Positions 25,259 to 32,173 of a DNA stretch of 44,511 bases are shown piece after piece. This DNA is from an uncultured Acidobacteriota bacterium (GTDB taxonomy: Bacteria; Acidobacteriota; Terriglobia; UBA7540): contig CALCEB010000016.1 of NCBI GenBank assembly GCA_937900045.1, positions 1 through 44,511 on the forward strand, in the 5' to 3' direction. The position numbers were made by a program, and so were the translations under genes. Position 1 is the stretch's first letter. Each line of letters begins with the position of its first letter. The notes beneath the pieces were generated by a model. That model saw nothing but the letters and a program-made list of their open reading frames with translations, was not told the origin of the DNA and ran no database searches.

Positions 25259-25541
25259 AGTCAGGGAGACGATGGCTCGAAGCGTGAGTGTAAGCGACGA
25301 GGCCCTGGTTGTGGACTTGGCTGACGGCAGAACGATCACGGTGCCTCTCGCTTGGTTCCCGCGCCTCGCGCACGGCACTACCGCGGAGCGAGCCAACTGG
25401 CGCTTCATCGGCGGCGGGGAGGGGGTTCACTGGCCGGACCTGGACGAAGATATCAGCGTGGAGAGCCTTCTCGCGGGCCGACGGTCGGGCGAGACCCAGG
25501 ATTCGCTTCGACGATGGATCGAGGCTCGCAAGGCTGGCTAG
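25239..25541 (+). CDS. DUF2442 domain protein
   Basis: 100 residues. The core V-V-D-L-A-D-G-R-T-I-T-V-P-L-A-W-F-P-R-L and G-E-G-V-H-W-P-D-L-D-E-D-I-S-V-E are the DUF2442 signature. The ATG at 25239 overlaps the Phd gene by 20 bases and has GAGGGGG before it; an in-frame ATG at 25272 with GGGAG is an alternative. The tight overlap suggests a two-gene unit with the antitoxin. Function unknown. Confidence 0.85.
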   Translation: MTTSGTEVRETMARSVSVSDEALVVDLADGRTITVPLAWFPRLAHGTTAERANWRFIGGGEGVHWPDLDEDISVESLLAGRRSGETQDSLRRWIEARKAG

Positions 25542-25645
25542 CCACGCGCTGTAACCAGCCGATGCCCCATCTCGTTTAACCGGGCGAATGGTTTGTCCTC
25601 AATCGCTAGCGCCGAAGGCAAGCGAAACCTATTGTTGAAGGGAAT

Positions 25646-25697
25646 CGCGGGTGGCGCCGACATTGATTTTATGTCGGCGCCCCTGAACAATCTGGGC
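25646..25697. repeat. 52-bp repeat with hairpin, left copy
   Basis: Identical over 52 bases and in the same orientation to 26489-26540. It contains an 11-bp perfect stem GGCGCCGACAT / ATGTCGGCGCC with a TGATTTT loop, followed by CCTGAACAATCTGGGC. The two copies bracket the vapBC-type pair. Confidence 0.85.
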
Positions 25698-25751
25698 CGG
25701 GCCAAACTACCTTGCGGACTTCGCGGTGAGGAACGCGCAGACGGGGATTGC

Positions 25752-26192
25752 TTAACGGCCCTTCAGGAGCCAGAGATGGCCCCTCAACTCTCCAGCCGCC
25801 AGTTCCTTCACGCCAGAGTCGAAGGTGACGAACACGCCGCCTCGTTCCATCGCCTGCCAGAGAAGCAGAGCATCCGTCCATTGCTGATGCCCTCTGACTC
25901 TCGCGGCCATTACCTTCAGTCCGGCGGGCGTCTCCCGATCCAAGGCCCAGAATTCATGCCCTGCATGGTGGGTGGCTTCGCTTAAGACGGTCAGCGCGGT
26001 GGCTGGGCTCACCGCGCCTTGGGTTATAGCGGGATTGGTGAGCAAACGCAGCACGCCAAGTTGGGTCAGCGCGTTGGTGGCCCAAGCCTGCTGGCCAGAC
26101 TTCGCAAACCAGGCATGAGCGGCGGCATGGCTCTCGTGGCGTGGCCAGACCAGGGCGAGCAGAACGTTGACATCCGGCAGATGGCGATTCAT
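25752..26192 (-). CDS. PIN domain toxin, VapC type
   Basis: 146 residues. PIN-domain acidic residues: D7 in L-P-D-V-N-V-L-L-A-L, an Asp in Q-Q-W-T-D-A-L-L-L and F-V-T-F-D-S-G-V near the end; T-N-A-L-T-Q-L-G-V-L-R supplies the middle motif. VapC toxins are Mg-dependent RNases that cut tRNA or rRNA. It overlaps the antitoxin gene by 4 bases. Confidence 0.92.
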   Translation of the reverse strand: MNRHLPDVNVLLALVWPRHESHAAAHAWFAKSGQQAWATNALTQLGVLRLLTNPAITQGAVSPATALTVLSEATHHAGHEFWALDRETPAGLKVMAARVRGHQQWTDALLLWQAMERGGVFVTFDSGVKELAAGELRGHLWLLKGR

Positions 26193-26413
26193 TCTTCGTC
26201 GGAGAGTTCCTGCACGCGCTCACTCGTAATCACCGGAAAATCGTCCGGCGCATCCAAGACGGGCAGTCCATTCACATTCCGGGTCTTGACCTGATAACGT
26301 GCCCCGCGACGGACCAACTCGGATGCGGCCTTGCCCAGCGAGAGACGACGGCTCTTGGCATAGGCCTGAATCGCCTCGACCGCATCATCTTCCAACGACA
26401 GTGTCGTTCTCAT
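26189..26413 (-). CDS. ribbon-helix-helix antitoxin, VapB type
   Basis: 74 residues: M-R-T-T-L-S-L-E-D-D-A-V-E-A-I-Q-A-Y-A-K is an RHH/CopG DNA-binding start, and the C-terminus (L-P-V-L-D-A-P-D-D-F-P-V-I-T) is the toxin-wrapping tail seen in this VapB class. First gene of the pair; ATGA overlap with vapC. Confidence 0.88.
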   Translation of the reverse strand: MRTTLSLEDDAVEAIQAYAKSRRLSLGKAASELVRRGARYQVKTRNVNGLPVLDAPDDFPVITSERVQELSDEE

Positions 26414-26488
26414 GCAGATATGATGTCATCAGAAACATTCTGATGTCAAGTGTAACAGGGCGATGCTGGAGATCGCAGTCATCGCGTC

Positions 26489-26540
26489 CGCGGGTGGCGC
26501 CGACATTGATTTTATGTCGGCGCCCCTGAACAATCTGGGC
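26489..26540. repeat. 52-bp repeat with hairpin, right copy
   Basis: Exact copy of 25646-25697, 843 bp further on and in the same orientation. Its last four bases form part of the target duplication of the adjoining MITE, so the MITE inserted at its edge later. Confidence 0.85.
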
Positions 26541-26546
26541 TAAACG

Positions 26547-26678
26547 CAATGCTGTTCACTTAAGGGGATATCTCGTAGGGGCGACCCTTGTGGTCGCCCA
26601 CGGGCGGGCACAAGGCCCGCCCCTACGGCGCGTGGAAATAAGCCTCCCATGGGATAGCGTGCTAAGTGAACAGTATTG
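26547..26678. mobile_element. MITE with IS4-like ends, copy A
   Basis: 132-bp element. Left end CAATGCTGTTCACTTAAGG, right end CTAAGTGAACAGTATTG. It is flanked by a perfect 10-bp target duplication GGGCTAAACG (26537-26546, 26679-26688). The interior is a palindrome of the type GTAGGGGCGACC...GGTCGCC then GGGCGGGC...GCCCGCCCCTAC. Terminal sequence and duplication length resemble the IS4 family; there is no transposase. Confidence 0.85.
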
Positions 26679-26719
26679 GGGCTAAACGGCGGCAGTGCCG
26701 AGACAGCACCAAAAAGTCC

Positions 26720-26746
26720 TTGACATTGTATTACTTATCGTATAAT
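26720..26746 (+). promoter_or_regulatory. consensus sigma-70 promoter
   Basis: TTGACA (26720-26725) and TATAAT (26741-26746) are both perfect; the spacer is 15 bases, a little short. It precedes the unassigned ORF at 26786 by 40 bases. Confidence 0.65.
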
Positions 26747-26785
26747 ATTTTATGAGTATACATAAGTTTGGGGAGACATTGTTTC

Positions 26786-27121
26786 ATGGACACGTCGCTA
26801 GCCATAGGCCGTGGTTGGGAAGAATGCATTCCGGCGCCGCCACCGGGTCGGTCGCGCCGCCTCCTGCACCGTCGAGGAGCGAAATTCGGCGGGGCATCAA
26901 AAATCCCCAGTAAAAATGCGGCTTTTAGCCTTGTGAAAACCGCCATTCGGGTGTGGGCGCCGCAAATGACGCTCAAGTCATTGAAAACAAGCAGTGGGAT
27001 TTTGTCTCGAGGAACAAAGCCATTGCCAGAGTGCGAAAAACCCAGTAAAAATGCGGGTGCGAGCAAAAAGAGCGGAAAAAAGAATTCTTTTTTGCCTGTT
27101 GAAAAGTCTGTAAGCCAATGA
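26786..27121 (+). CDS. hypothetical ORF of doubtful coding status
   Basis: 111 codons from ATG 26786 (GGGAG 10 bases upstream, strong promoter before it). The product is very basic, beginning M-D-T-S-L-A-I-G-R-G-W-E-E-C and containing two copies of P-S-K-N-A-A/G and a Lys/Ser-rich tail. No family was recognised. The opposite strand is also open (26731-27147, 138 codons). The DNA has internal repeats (CCCAGTAAAAATGCGG twice, GGAACAAAGCCA recurring downstream). A structured RNA or a decayed element is as likely as a protein. Confidence 0.35.
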   Translation: MDTSLAIGRGWEECIPAPPPGRSRRLLHRRGAKFGGASKIPSKNAAFSLVKTAIRVWAPQMTLKSLKTSSGILSRGTKPLPECEKPSKNAGASKKSGKKNSFLPVEKSVSQ

Positions 27122-27187
27122 AAATATGGAGGAATTGTAGGGAACAAAGCGATTCAAAGCCAAGATCAAAGCCATTGAGAAATCTTA

Positions 27188-27370
27188 TAACCCATAGATG
27201 ATGCTTGAGTTAAGTCGATTTTTCGAACAAAGCCAAGCAATTAACATAGAATCAACCAGTTACGGACTTTGCGCGGCGAATTAGGAACCAAGCCACGGAA
27301 AAAACATGCTAACCCATAGATAATGCTTAAGTTAAGTCGATTTTCTAAACAAAGCCAAGTAATTGACTCA
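27188..27370. repeat. two 61-bp repeats, 122 bp apart
   Basis: 27188-27248 and 27310-27370 share TAACCCATAGATRATGCTTR and AGTTAAGTCGATTTT, then ACAAAGCCAAG and AATT, differing mainly by transitions. Variants of RAACAAAGCCAA recur outside the units, from 27011 to about 27440. The segment to 27732 holds no convincing gene. Confidence 0.65.
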
Positions 27371-27732
27371 TAATCCATAGAAAACAAACTAGATCGTCGA
27401 TGGATGGAGTTCCCTGCCGGGACAAACCCAATTCAAAGCCAATAAGCAATCAGCATTCGCGGGTGGGGCATAAATTGGCTCTATGGATGCGCCACCATGA
27501 TTGGCGCTTCGCGCCATCGATCCGCTTGCTGGCCGCAGCCACCGCACGGCGTCCCCCGGCTCCGGAATGCTTGGCGTCCCTTACAGCGCCGACATCGTTC
27601 CGCCATGACACCCCGACCGCCGCGCGCCAGGGGCCGGATGTCCGGGAAGCGCTCCTTGCCCGCGCCGCAGGAGGTGTGTTTTCTCTTGACATCCCCTTTT
27701 ATAGGACCCGCGATTCGGCAAAGTCGCAACGG

Positions 27733-28443
27733 TCACGACCACGGCCCGGAGCCGAAAAGGTACGTCCAAAGCAGTTTGGTGGACTCCAGCAGCCAGGTTT
27801 TGGCGTATCGCCGCTTCCGCCACCAGCCGAGCGGGCTGTAGTTCGGGTCATTGACGCCGTAGACCCAGATCTTGAACGGCGGATTGGCGTTGGCAAACTC
27901 TTTACGCCAGATGATGCCCGCGCGGCGCGTGTGAAACTGCGAGGTCACCACGATTACGGATCGCCAGTTTTGCTGCTCCAGACATTGGCGGAGTCCCAGC
28001 GCTTCGTCAGCCGTCGAATCTGTATCTTGAAAGCAAAAGACAACACGGTCGGCGACTTGAGGCCCGTCATTCGACAGGAAGTAGTCGCGGGCGATCTCCG
28101 GCATGTTTTCTCCCCATTCTGTCACCGATTGCATGCTGAGCATGATGTGATCCACCACACCGCGCTGAAGCAAGCGAACGGCTCCGGCTCGCCGCGCAAT
28201 AACCCCTTTCACGGATCCGTCTAACATGACTGCAACTTCGGCGTGGGAAGGGAGGGAATCCGTCTTCACCAGCCACGTCCCACCGTAACGCATGAAGATC
28301 AGGAAAACGATCACGGTGAAAACCAGGACCGCCAACACCCCAAGCCGCCCGGCCCGGCGGCGTGGTTTCCGTGCAGTGGATGCGGCGCCCTGCTTTTCGA
28401 GGGACCTTTCGGTGGTTGAATCCAATGATTGAGGTGGGATCAT
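27733..28443 (-). CDS. YdcF/ElyC/SanA family (DUF218) membrane protein
   Basis: 236 residues: a basic cytoplasmic tail (R-K-P-R-R-R-A-G-R), one membrane helix (about 34-51, G-V-L-A-V-L-V-F-T-V-I-V-F-L-I-F), then a DUF218 domain with A-V-M-L-D-G-S-V, D-T-D-S-T-A-D-E-A and V-V-T-S-Q-F-H-T-R-R. Such proteins act at the outer face of the inner membrane in envelope or glycan-carrier processes. Its place next to a glycosyltransferase and a nucleotide-sugar dehydrogenase fits polysaccharide metabolism. Confidence 0.85.
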   Translation of the reverse strand: MIPPQSLDSTTERSLEKQGAASTARKPRRRAGRLGVLAVLVFTVIVFLIFMRYGGTWLVKTDSLPSHAEVAVMLDGSVKGVIARRAGAVRLLQRGVVDHIMLSMQSVTEWGENMPEIARDYFLSNDGPQVADRVVFCFQDTDSTADEALGLRQCLEQQNWRSVIVVTSQFHTRRAGIIWRKEFANANPPFKIWVYGVNDPNYSPLGWWRKRRYAKTWLLESTKLLWTYLFGSGPWS

Positions 28444-28605
28444 CTTATGGAGCCGGTCTTGAGTTGCCTTCCGCTACCCGTTCCACGTAACGCTGCCTCC
28501 CGCGAGGGTTGCAGGGTAAAATGAAACGCAAGAAACGCAAGAAACGCGGGCGCCAGACCGCCGTTCTTGTGGCAAGACATTTTCAAAAGCCCAAAAAGAA
28601 TCCAA

Positions 28606-29889
28606 CTAGATTTCAGGCGCCTCGGACGGCGCTGCCGCGGTTGCTTCGGCTCTCTCACTTCCTGCAAGGTTTGTCGCCTCACCCCGAACGACCCTCTCCA
28701 GAACATCGGCGAATCGGGCTCCAATGGCAGTCCAACTGTATCCGCTCTCGACCAGAGCGCGTGCGGCCAGTCCCATGTGGGCGCGCAAGCCAGGGGATTG
28801 GATCAATTGCACGACGGCGTCTGCGAATCTTTGCGGATCATCAGCGAGCAAAATGTCCTTCTGATCCTGGACCGGCAAGCCCTCTGCTCCGATGGTCGTG
28901 GAAACCACCGGCTTTCCCATGGCCATGGCTTCAAAGATCTTCAGCCGCGTTCCTCCTCCGATGCGCAAAGGAACTATATAAACGGCGGCCTGCCTAACAT
29001 AGGGACGAATATCCTCGACTCGACCGGTTACTTCGACTCCGGGAACCGTGGCCGCCAAAGCCTGAAGCCGGACTGTGGGTTTTCTCCCGACGACGCAAAG
29101 GGTGGTCTCCGGCGCGCTTTTTCTGATAAGCGGGAAAATGTCTTGTAAAAAATAGATGATGCCATCTTCGTTCGGCATCCAATCCATCGATCCGGTAAAG
29201 ACCAGGCGATTTGAATTCACGCTGCCGGGTTCGAGACTGAAATATTCCGTGTCCACTCCGGTTGGGATCACTGTGATTTTTGAAGGATTGATAAAGCGTG
29301 AGAAAAAATCACGGTCGGGCTCAGAGACGGTAAGGACATGATCGGCCTTCTTGAGATATTGACGCTCTGTCCGCTCCATCGTGCGATATTCGCGCCATGT
29401 CACAGCCTTCCAGACGGGATTTCGAGTCGTCTGGTAGTGCCTTCGCCAGATTTGCGCTTCGACGTTGTGTGTGAAAACTACCTTGGAGCAAGGAAATTGC
29501 CAGGGAATGACGGGGGCCGGCATGACGAAGTCGCACAGGATGACGTCCGGCGCTTCCTGCGCGAGCACACGGCGGAGTCTTTGCTTCACTCTGGGACGGC
29601 AGAACTTGGCAATGGAATGCGGCTGGGTGGAGAGCAAGTGCCGCAGGTACCATAAACCTTCCAGGAAGCTCTTCGCCGGCGGAAGCTTCAGCGGGATGGC
29701 TTCCACATGTTTAAATACGTTTTTCAAATCGGGGTGAGGGTCGTTAGCTTGCTCCGCATAAAAAGTGAAGAGCGTGACTTCATGATGGCGGGCAAGCTCC
29801 TTTAAGATATGGTAGCTCCGGATCTTGCCGCCCGTGTCCAGCGGCGCCAAGCCTCCCGCTTTAACCCACAGGATTTTCATCCTCTTCAA
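28606..29889 (-). CDS. glycosyltransferase family 4
   Basis: 427 residues. N-terminal Rossmann domain begins K-I-L-W-V-K-A-G-G-L-A-P-L-D-T-G-G-K-I-R-S-Y. The C-terminal domain has V-F-T-G-S-M-D-W-M-P-N, then P-L-R-I-G-G-G-T-R-L-K-I-F-E-A-M-A-M-G-K-P-V-V-S-T, the E-x7-E donor-binding motif of GT4. It resembles sugar transferases of EpsH1/PEP-CTERM-associated exopolysaccharide loci. It begins 3 bases after the nucleotide-sugar dehydrogenase stop and is surely co-transcribed with it. Confidence 0.92.
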   Translation of the reverse strand: MKRMKILWVKAGGLAPLDTGGKIRSYHILKELARHHEVTLFTFYAEQANDPHPDLKNVFKHVEAIPLKLPPAKSFLEGLWYLRHLLSTQPHSIAKFCRPRVKQRLRRVLAQEAPDVILCDFVMPAPVIPWQFPCSKVVFTHNVEAQIWRRHYQTTRNPVWKAVTWREYRTMERTERQYLKKADHVLTVSEPDRDFFSRFINPSKITVIPTGVDTEYFSLEPGSVNSNRLVFTGSMDWMPNEDGIIYFLQDIFPLIRKSAPETTLCVVGRKPTVRLQALAATVPGVEVTGRVEDIRPYVRQAAVYIVPLRIGGGTRLKIFEAMAMGKPVVSTTIGAEGLPVQDQKDILLADDPQRFADAVVQLIQSPGLRAHMGLAARALVESGYSWTAIGARFADVLERVVRGEATNLAGSERAEATAAAPSEAPEI

Positions 29890-29892
29890 GCC

Positions 29893-31227
29893 CTACCAGC
29901 AAATCCCTTCGTAGGAGACGCGGCCGTCTGGCCGGCGTTCCTTCTCCAGGTTAACCAAATCAAAGACAATGTGATCCGAGCGCAGGAAGGGCTGCAATTT
30001 TTCCTTTTTTGCGGCCCGGTTGCCGATCACCACGATGTCCGAGGCGTCCACCACTTCCTGGAGGCTCGAGCACAGCAAGGACCCAATGTGGGGAATCACG
30101 TCCTCGATGAACTGCCGATTGGCGCCCGTCAGCTTGCCCAGCGAAACCTCCGGGTCCCAAATCTTGACCCGGCAGCCTTCACCCAGCAACCGCTTCACCA
30201 GCTTCACTTGAGGGCTTTCCCGCAGATCATCCGTACCCGCCTTAAAGCTCAGACCGAGCATGCCTACCCTTTTCTTCTTGGTCTGCAGAACCCATTCCGC
30301 AGCCCGGTCGATATGTTGGTCATTACTGGTCAAAATGGACTCGATCAGGGGAAGATGCAAATCGAGCTCCCGGGCCTTGTAGTTGAGCGCCTTCAAGTCC
30401 TTGGGCAGGCACGATCCTCCGAAGGCAAAACCCGGACTGAGGTAAGTGGGTGAAATATTCAGGCGAGTGTCTGACAGGAAAATACGGGTCACCGCCTCGC
30501 TGTCTACGCCCAGCCGCTTGGCCACCGTCCCAATTTCATTTGCAAAGCTTACTTTGAGAGCATGAAAAGCGTTGGAGGCATACTTGATCATTTCCGCAGC
30601 GGCAAGAGAGGTCTCAAAAATAGGGCCAGGCGTCCAATGATAAAGCTCCCGAAGCGGAGCCGCTTGTTTGGGGTCCTCGACGCCGAGAACCGTGAAGGGT
30701 GGCTCGAGGAAATCCGCGACGGCGCTTCCTTCACGCATGAATTCCGGATTGTAGACGGCTGCAAACCCTTCGCCGGCGCGCTTGCCGCTGGCGCTTTCCA
30801 GAGCCGGGATGGCCACAGAGCTGGTACTTCCGGGCAAGGTGGTACTTCGAATCACCACCAGATGAAAACCAGGTTTCGTCTTCAGGCTTGCCCCAATCTC
30901 GTGGCAAACACTTGAGATATGGCTCAGATCGAGCTTTCCATTGGGCAAGCTCGGAGTTCCAACACAAACAAATGAAATCTCCGTCTCGGCGATTGCCTGG
31001 GCGGTGTCTCGCGTGGCACGAAGGCGTCCTGCCTGATGGGCCTCTGCCACCATATCATCCATCCGAGCCTCAATAATGGGGCTTTTGCCCATGCCGAGCA
31101 TTTCAACCTTGAGTGGATTCAGATCAATGCCCACCACCTTGTTGCCTTTGTGTGCAAAACACGCGGCGACAACCGAGCCGACGTATCCTAACCCGAAAAC
31201 GCTGACCGATCTTGGAATTGGCGTCAA
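29893..31227 (-). CDS. UDP-glucose/GDP-mannose dehydrogenase family protein
   Basis: 444 residues. NAD fold S-V-F-G-L-G-Y-V-G-S-V-V-A-A, catalytic cysteine in G-F-A-F-G-G-S-C-L-P-K-D, and K-Y-A-S-N-A-F-H-A-L-K-V. Oxidises a nucleotide hexose to the uronate for polysaccharide synthesis. Length and the C-L-P-K-D context are closer to GDP-mannose 6-dehydrogenase (AlgD) than to UDP-glucose dehydrogenase, but the substrate is not certain. Confidence 0.93.
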   Translation of the reverse strand: MTPIPRSVSVFGLGYVGSVVAACFAHKGNKVVGIDLNPLKVEMLGMGKSPIIEARMDDMVAEAHQAGRLRATRDTAQAIAETEISFVCVGTPSLPNGKLDLSHISSVCHEIGASLKTKPGFHLVVIRSTTLPGSTSSVAIPALESASGKRAGEGFAAVYNPEFMREGSAVADFLEPPFTVLGVEDPKQAAPLRELYHWTPGPIFETSLAAAEMIKYASNAFHALKVSFANEIGTVAKRLGVDSEAVTRIFLSDTRLNISPTYLSPGFAFGGSCLPKDLKALNYKARELDLHLPLIESILTSNDQHIDRAAEWVLQTKKKRVGMLGLSFKAGTDDLRESPQVKLVKRLLGEGCRVKIWDPEVSLGKLTGANRQFIEDVIPHIGSLLCSSLQEVVDASDIVVIGNRAAKKEKLQPFLRSDHIVFDLVNLEKERRPDGRVSYEGICW

Positions 31228-31695
31228 AGCTTATCTCCTGAATCACAGTCCCTTATCTTGGAATATTGTGCCAGTGGGAGGTTTCTGCAGCGGTGCTTGG
31301 ATTGCGGCGAAAATGGCTGGGAATTTAAGTTCAGCCGTCCCGCCCTGGCGGGTAAATTCAGACCGTCATTACTGTAACCGGACTGAAACACTCCTCGCAA
31401 GGAAGACATCCCCAAAAGCTTAGCATGAAGTTAGGACAGCATAAAGAAACCATCGCCTCGAAAAACTCATCCCAATGTAATCGGGCAGAATCCCAGATCG
31501 CCTGATTGCTGGTGATTAAGCAATTTCAACACGATACAGGGCTGAAGCGAATCGTGTAAGCCGGACGAGTATCGCCATCCGAAAGATTTGAGGAATTGAA
31601 GAAACCGTAACTTTGAGAGAGATAACGGGTTATAATAAAAATTGCATCCTGGTTCGATTTCAGAAAAATAAACTGCTTCTTTTCAGGAGATTGGC
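31228..31695. other. intergenic region with a candidate -10 for the HU gene
   Basis: Divergent gap of 468 bases between the dehydrogenase and HU genes. TATAAT at 31631-31636, in GGGTTATAATAAAA, is a good -10 for HU; no clear -35 at standard spacing (TTGAGA at 31613 is only 12 bases away). Nothing else was recognised. Confidence 0.4.
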
Positions 31696-31962
31696 GTGAT
31701 CAAGATGGACATTGTGAATCAGGTGGTGGACCGCACAGGTATCACCAAGGCCAAGGCCGAAATGGCAGTAGAAGTACTCTTTGAGTCCATGAAGCAGGTA
31801 CTGGCCAAGGGTGACCGGATCGAGTTGCGTGGCTTTGGTGTTTTCAACGTCAGGCCGCGTAAGACGGGAATCGGCCGGAATCCCAGAACCGGGGAAGAAG
31901 TCAGTATCCCTCCGGGGAAGGCTGTCCGCTTCAAGCCGGGTAAAGAACTTCAATCCCTATAA
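31696..31962 (+). CDS. HU/IHF family DNA-binding protein
   Basis: 88 residues from GTG 31696 (GGAG six bases upstream), with an in-frame ATG three codons on. Typical HU: helical N-terminus D-I-V-N-Q-V-V-D-R-T-G-I-T-K, then R-I-E-L-R-G-F-G-V-F and the DNA-binding arm R-K-T-G-I-G-R-N-P-R-T-G-E-E-V. It bends and compacts DNA. Confidence 0.95.
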   Translation: MIKMDIVNQVVDRTGITKAKAEMAVEVLFESMKQVLAKGDRIELRGFGVFNVRPRKTGIGRNPRTGEEVSIPPGKAVRFKPGKELQSL

Positions 31963-32173
31963 GGACATTGGGGCTGGCCCAAGGTTTCTTATTGGGTTGC
32001 TTTGGGGGCGCGCCGCGGTGCGGGTTCGTCTAAGACGAGCTTGGGCGGGCTATGGGTCGAGCGCACCGCGCCGCACGAGGCTGCCCGATGCCTTCGCTTT
32101 GAATCGCCTTCGGCAAGTTCCAGCTTACATGATGTTCCTCTTGAGTCTTGCTCCCTCTTTTCTAGTCCCCAAG

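Noticed and set aside
26731..27147. 138-codon minus-strand frame opposite the 26786 ORF
   Set aside because: The strong promoter and ribosome binding site face the plus strand; no family match on the minus strand either. Coding status of both is doubtful.
27188..27370. possible CRISPR array
   Set aside because: Only two imperfect 61-bp units with diverged sequence; no regular short repeats or cas genes.
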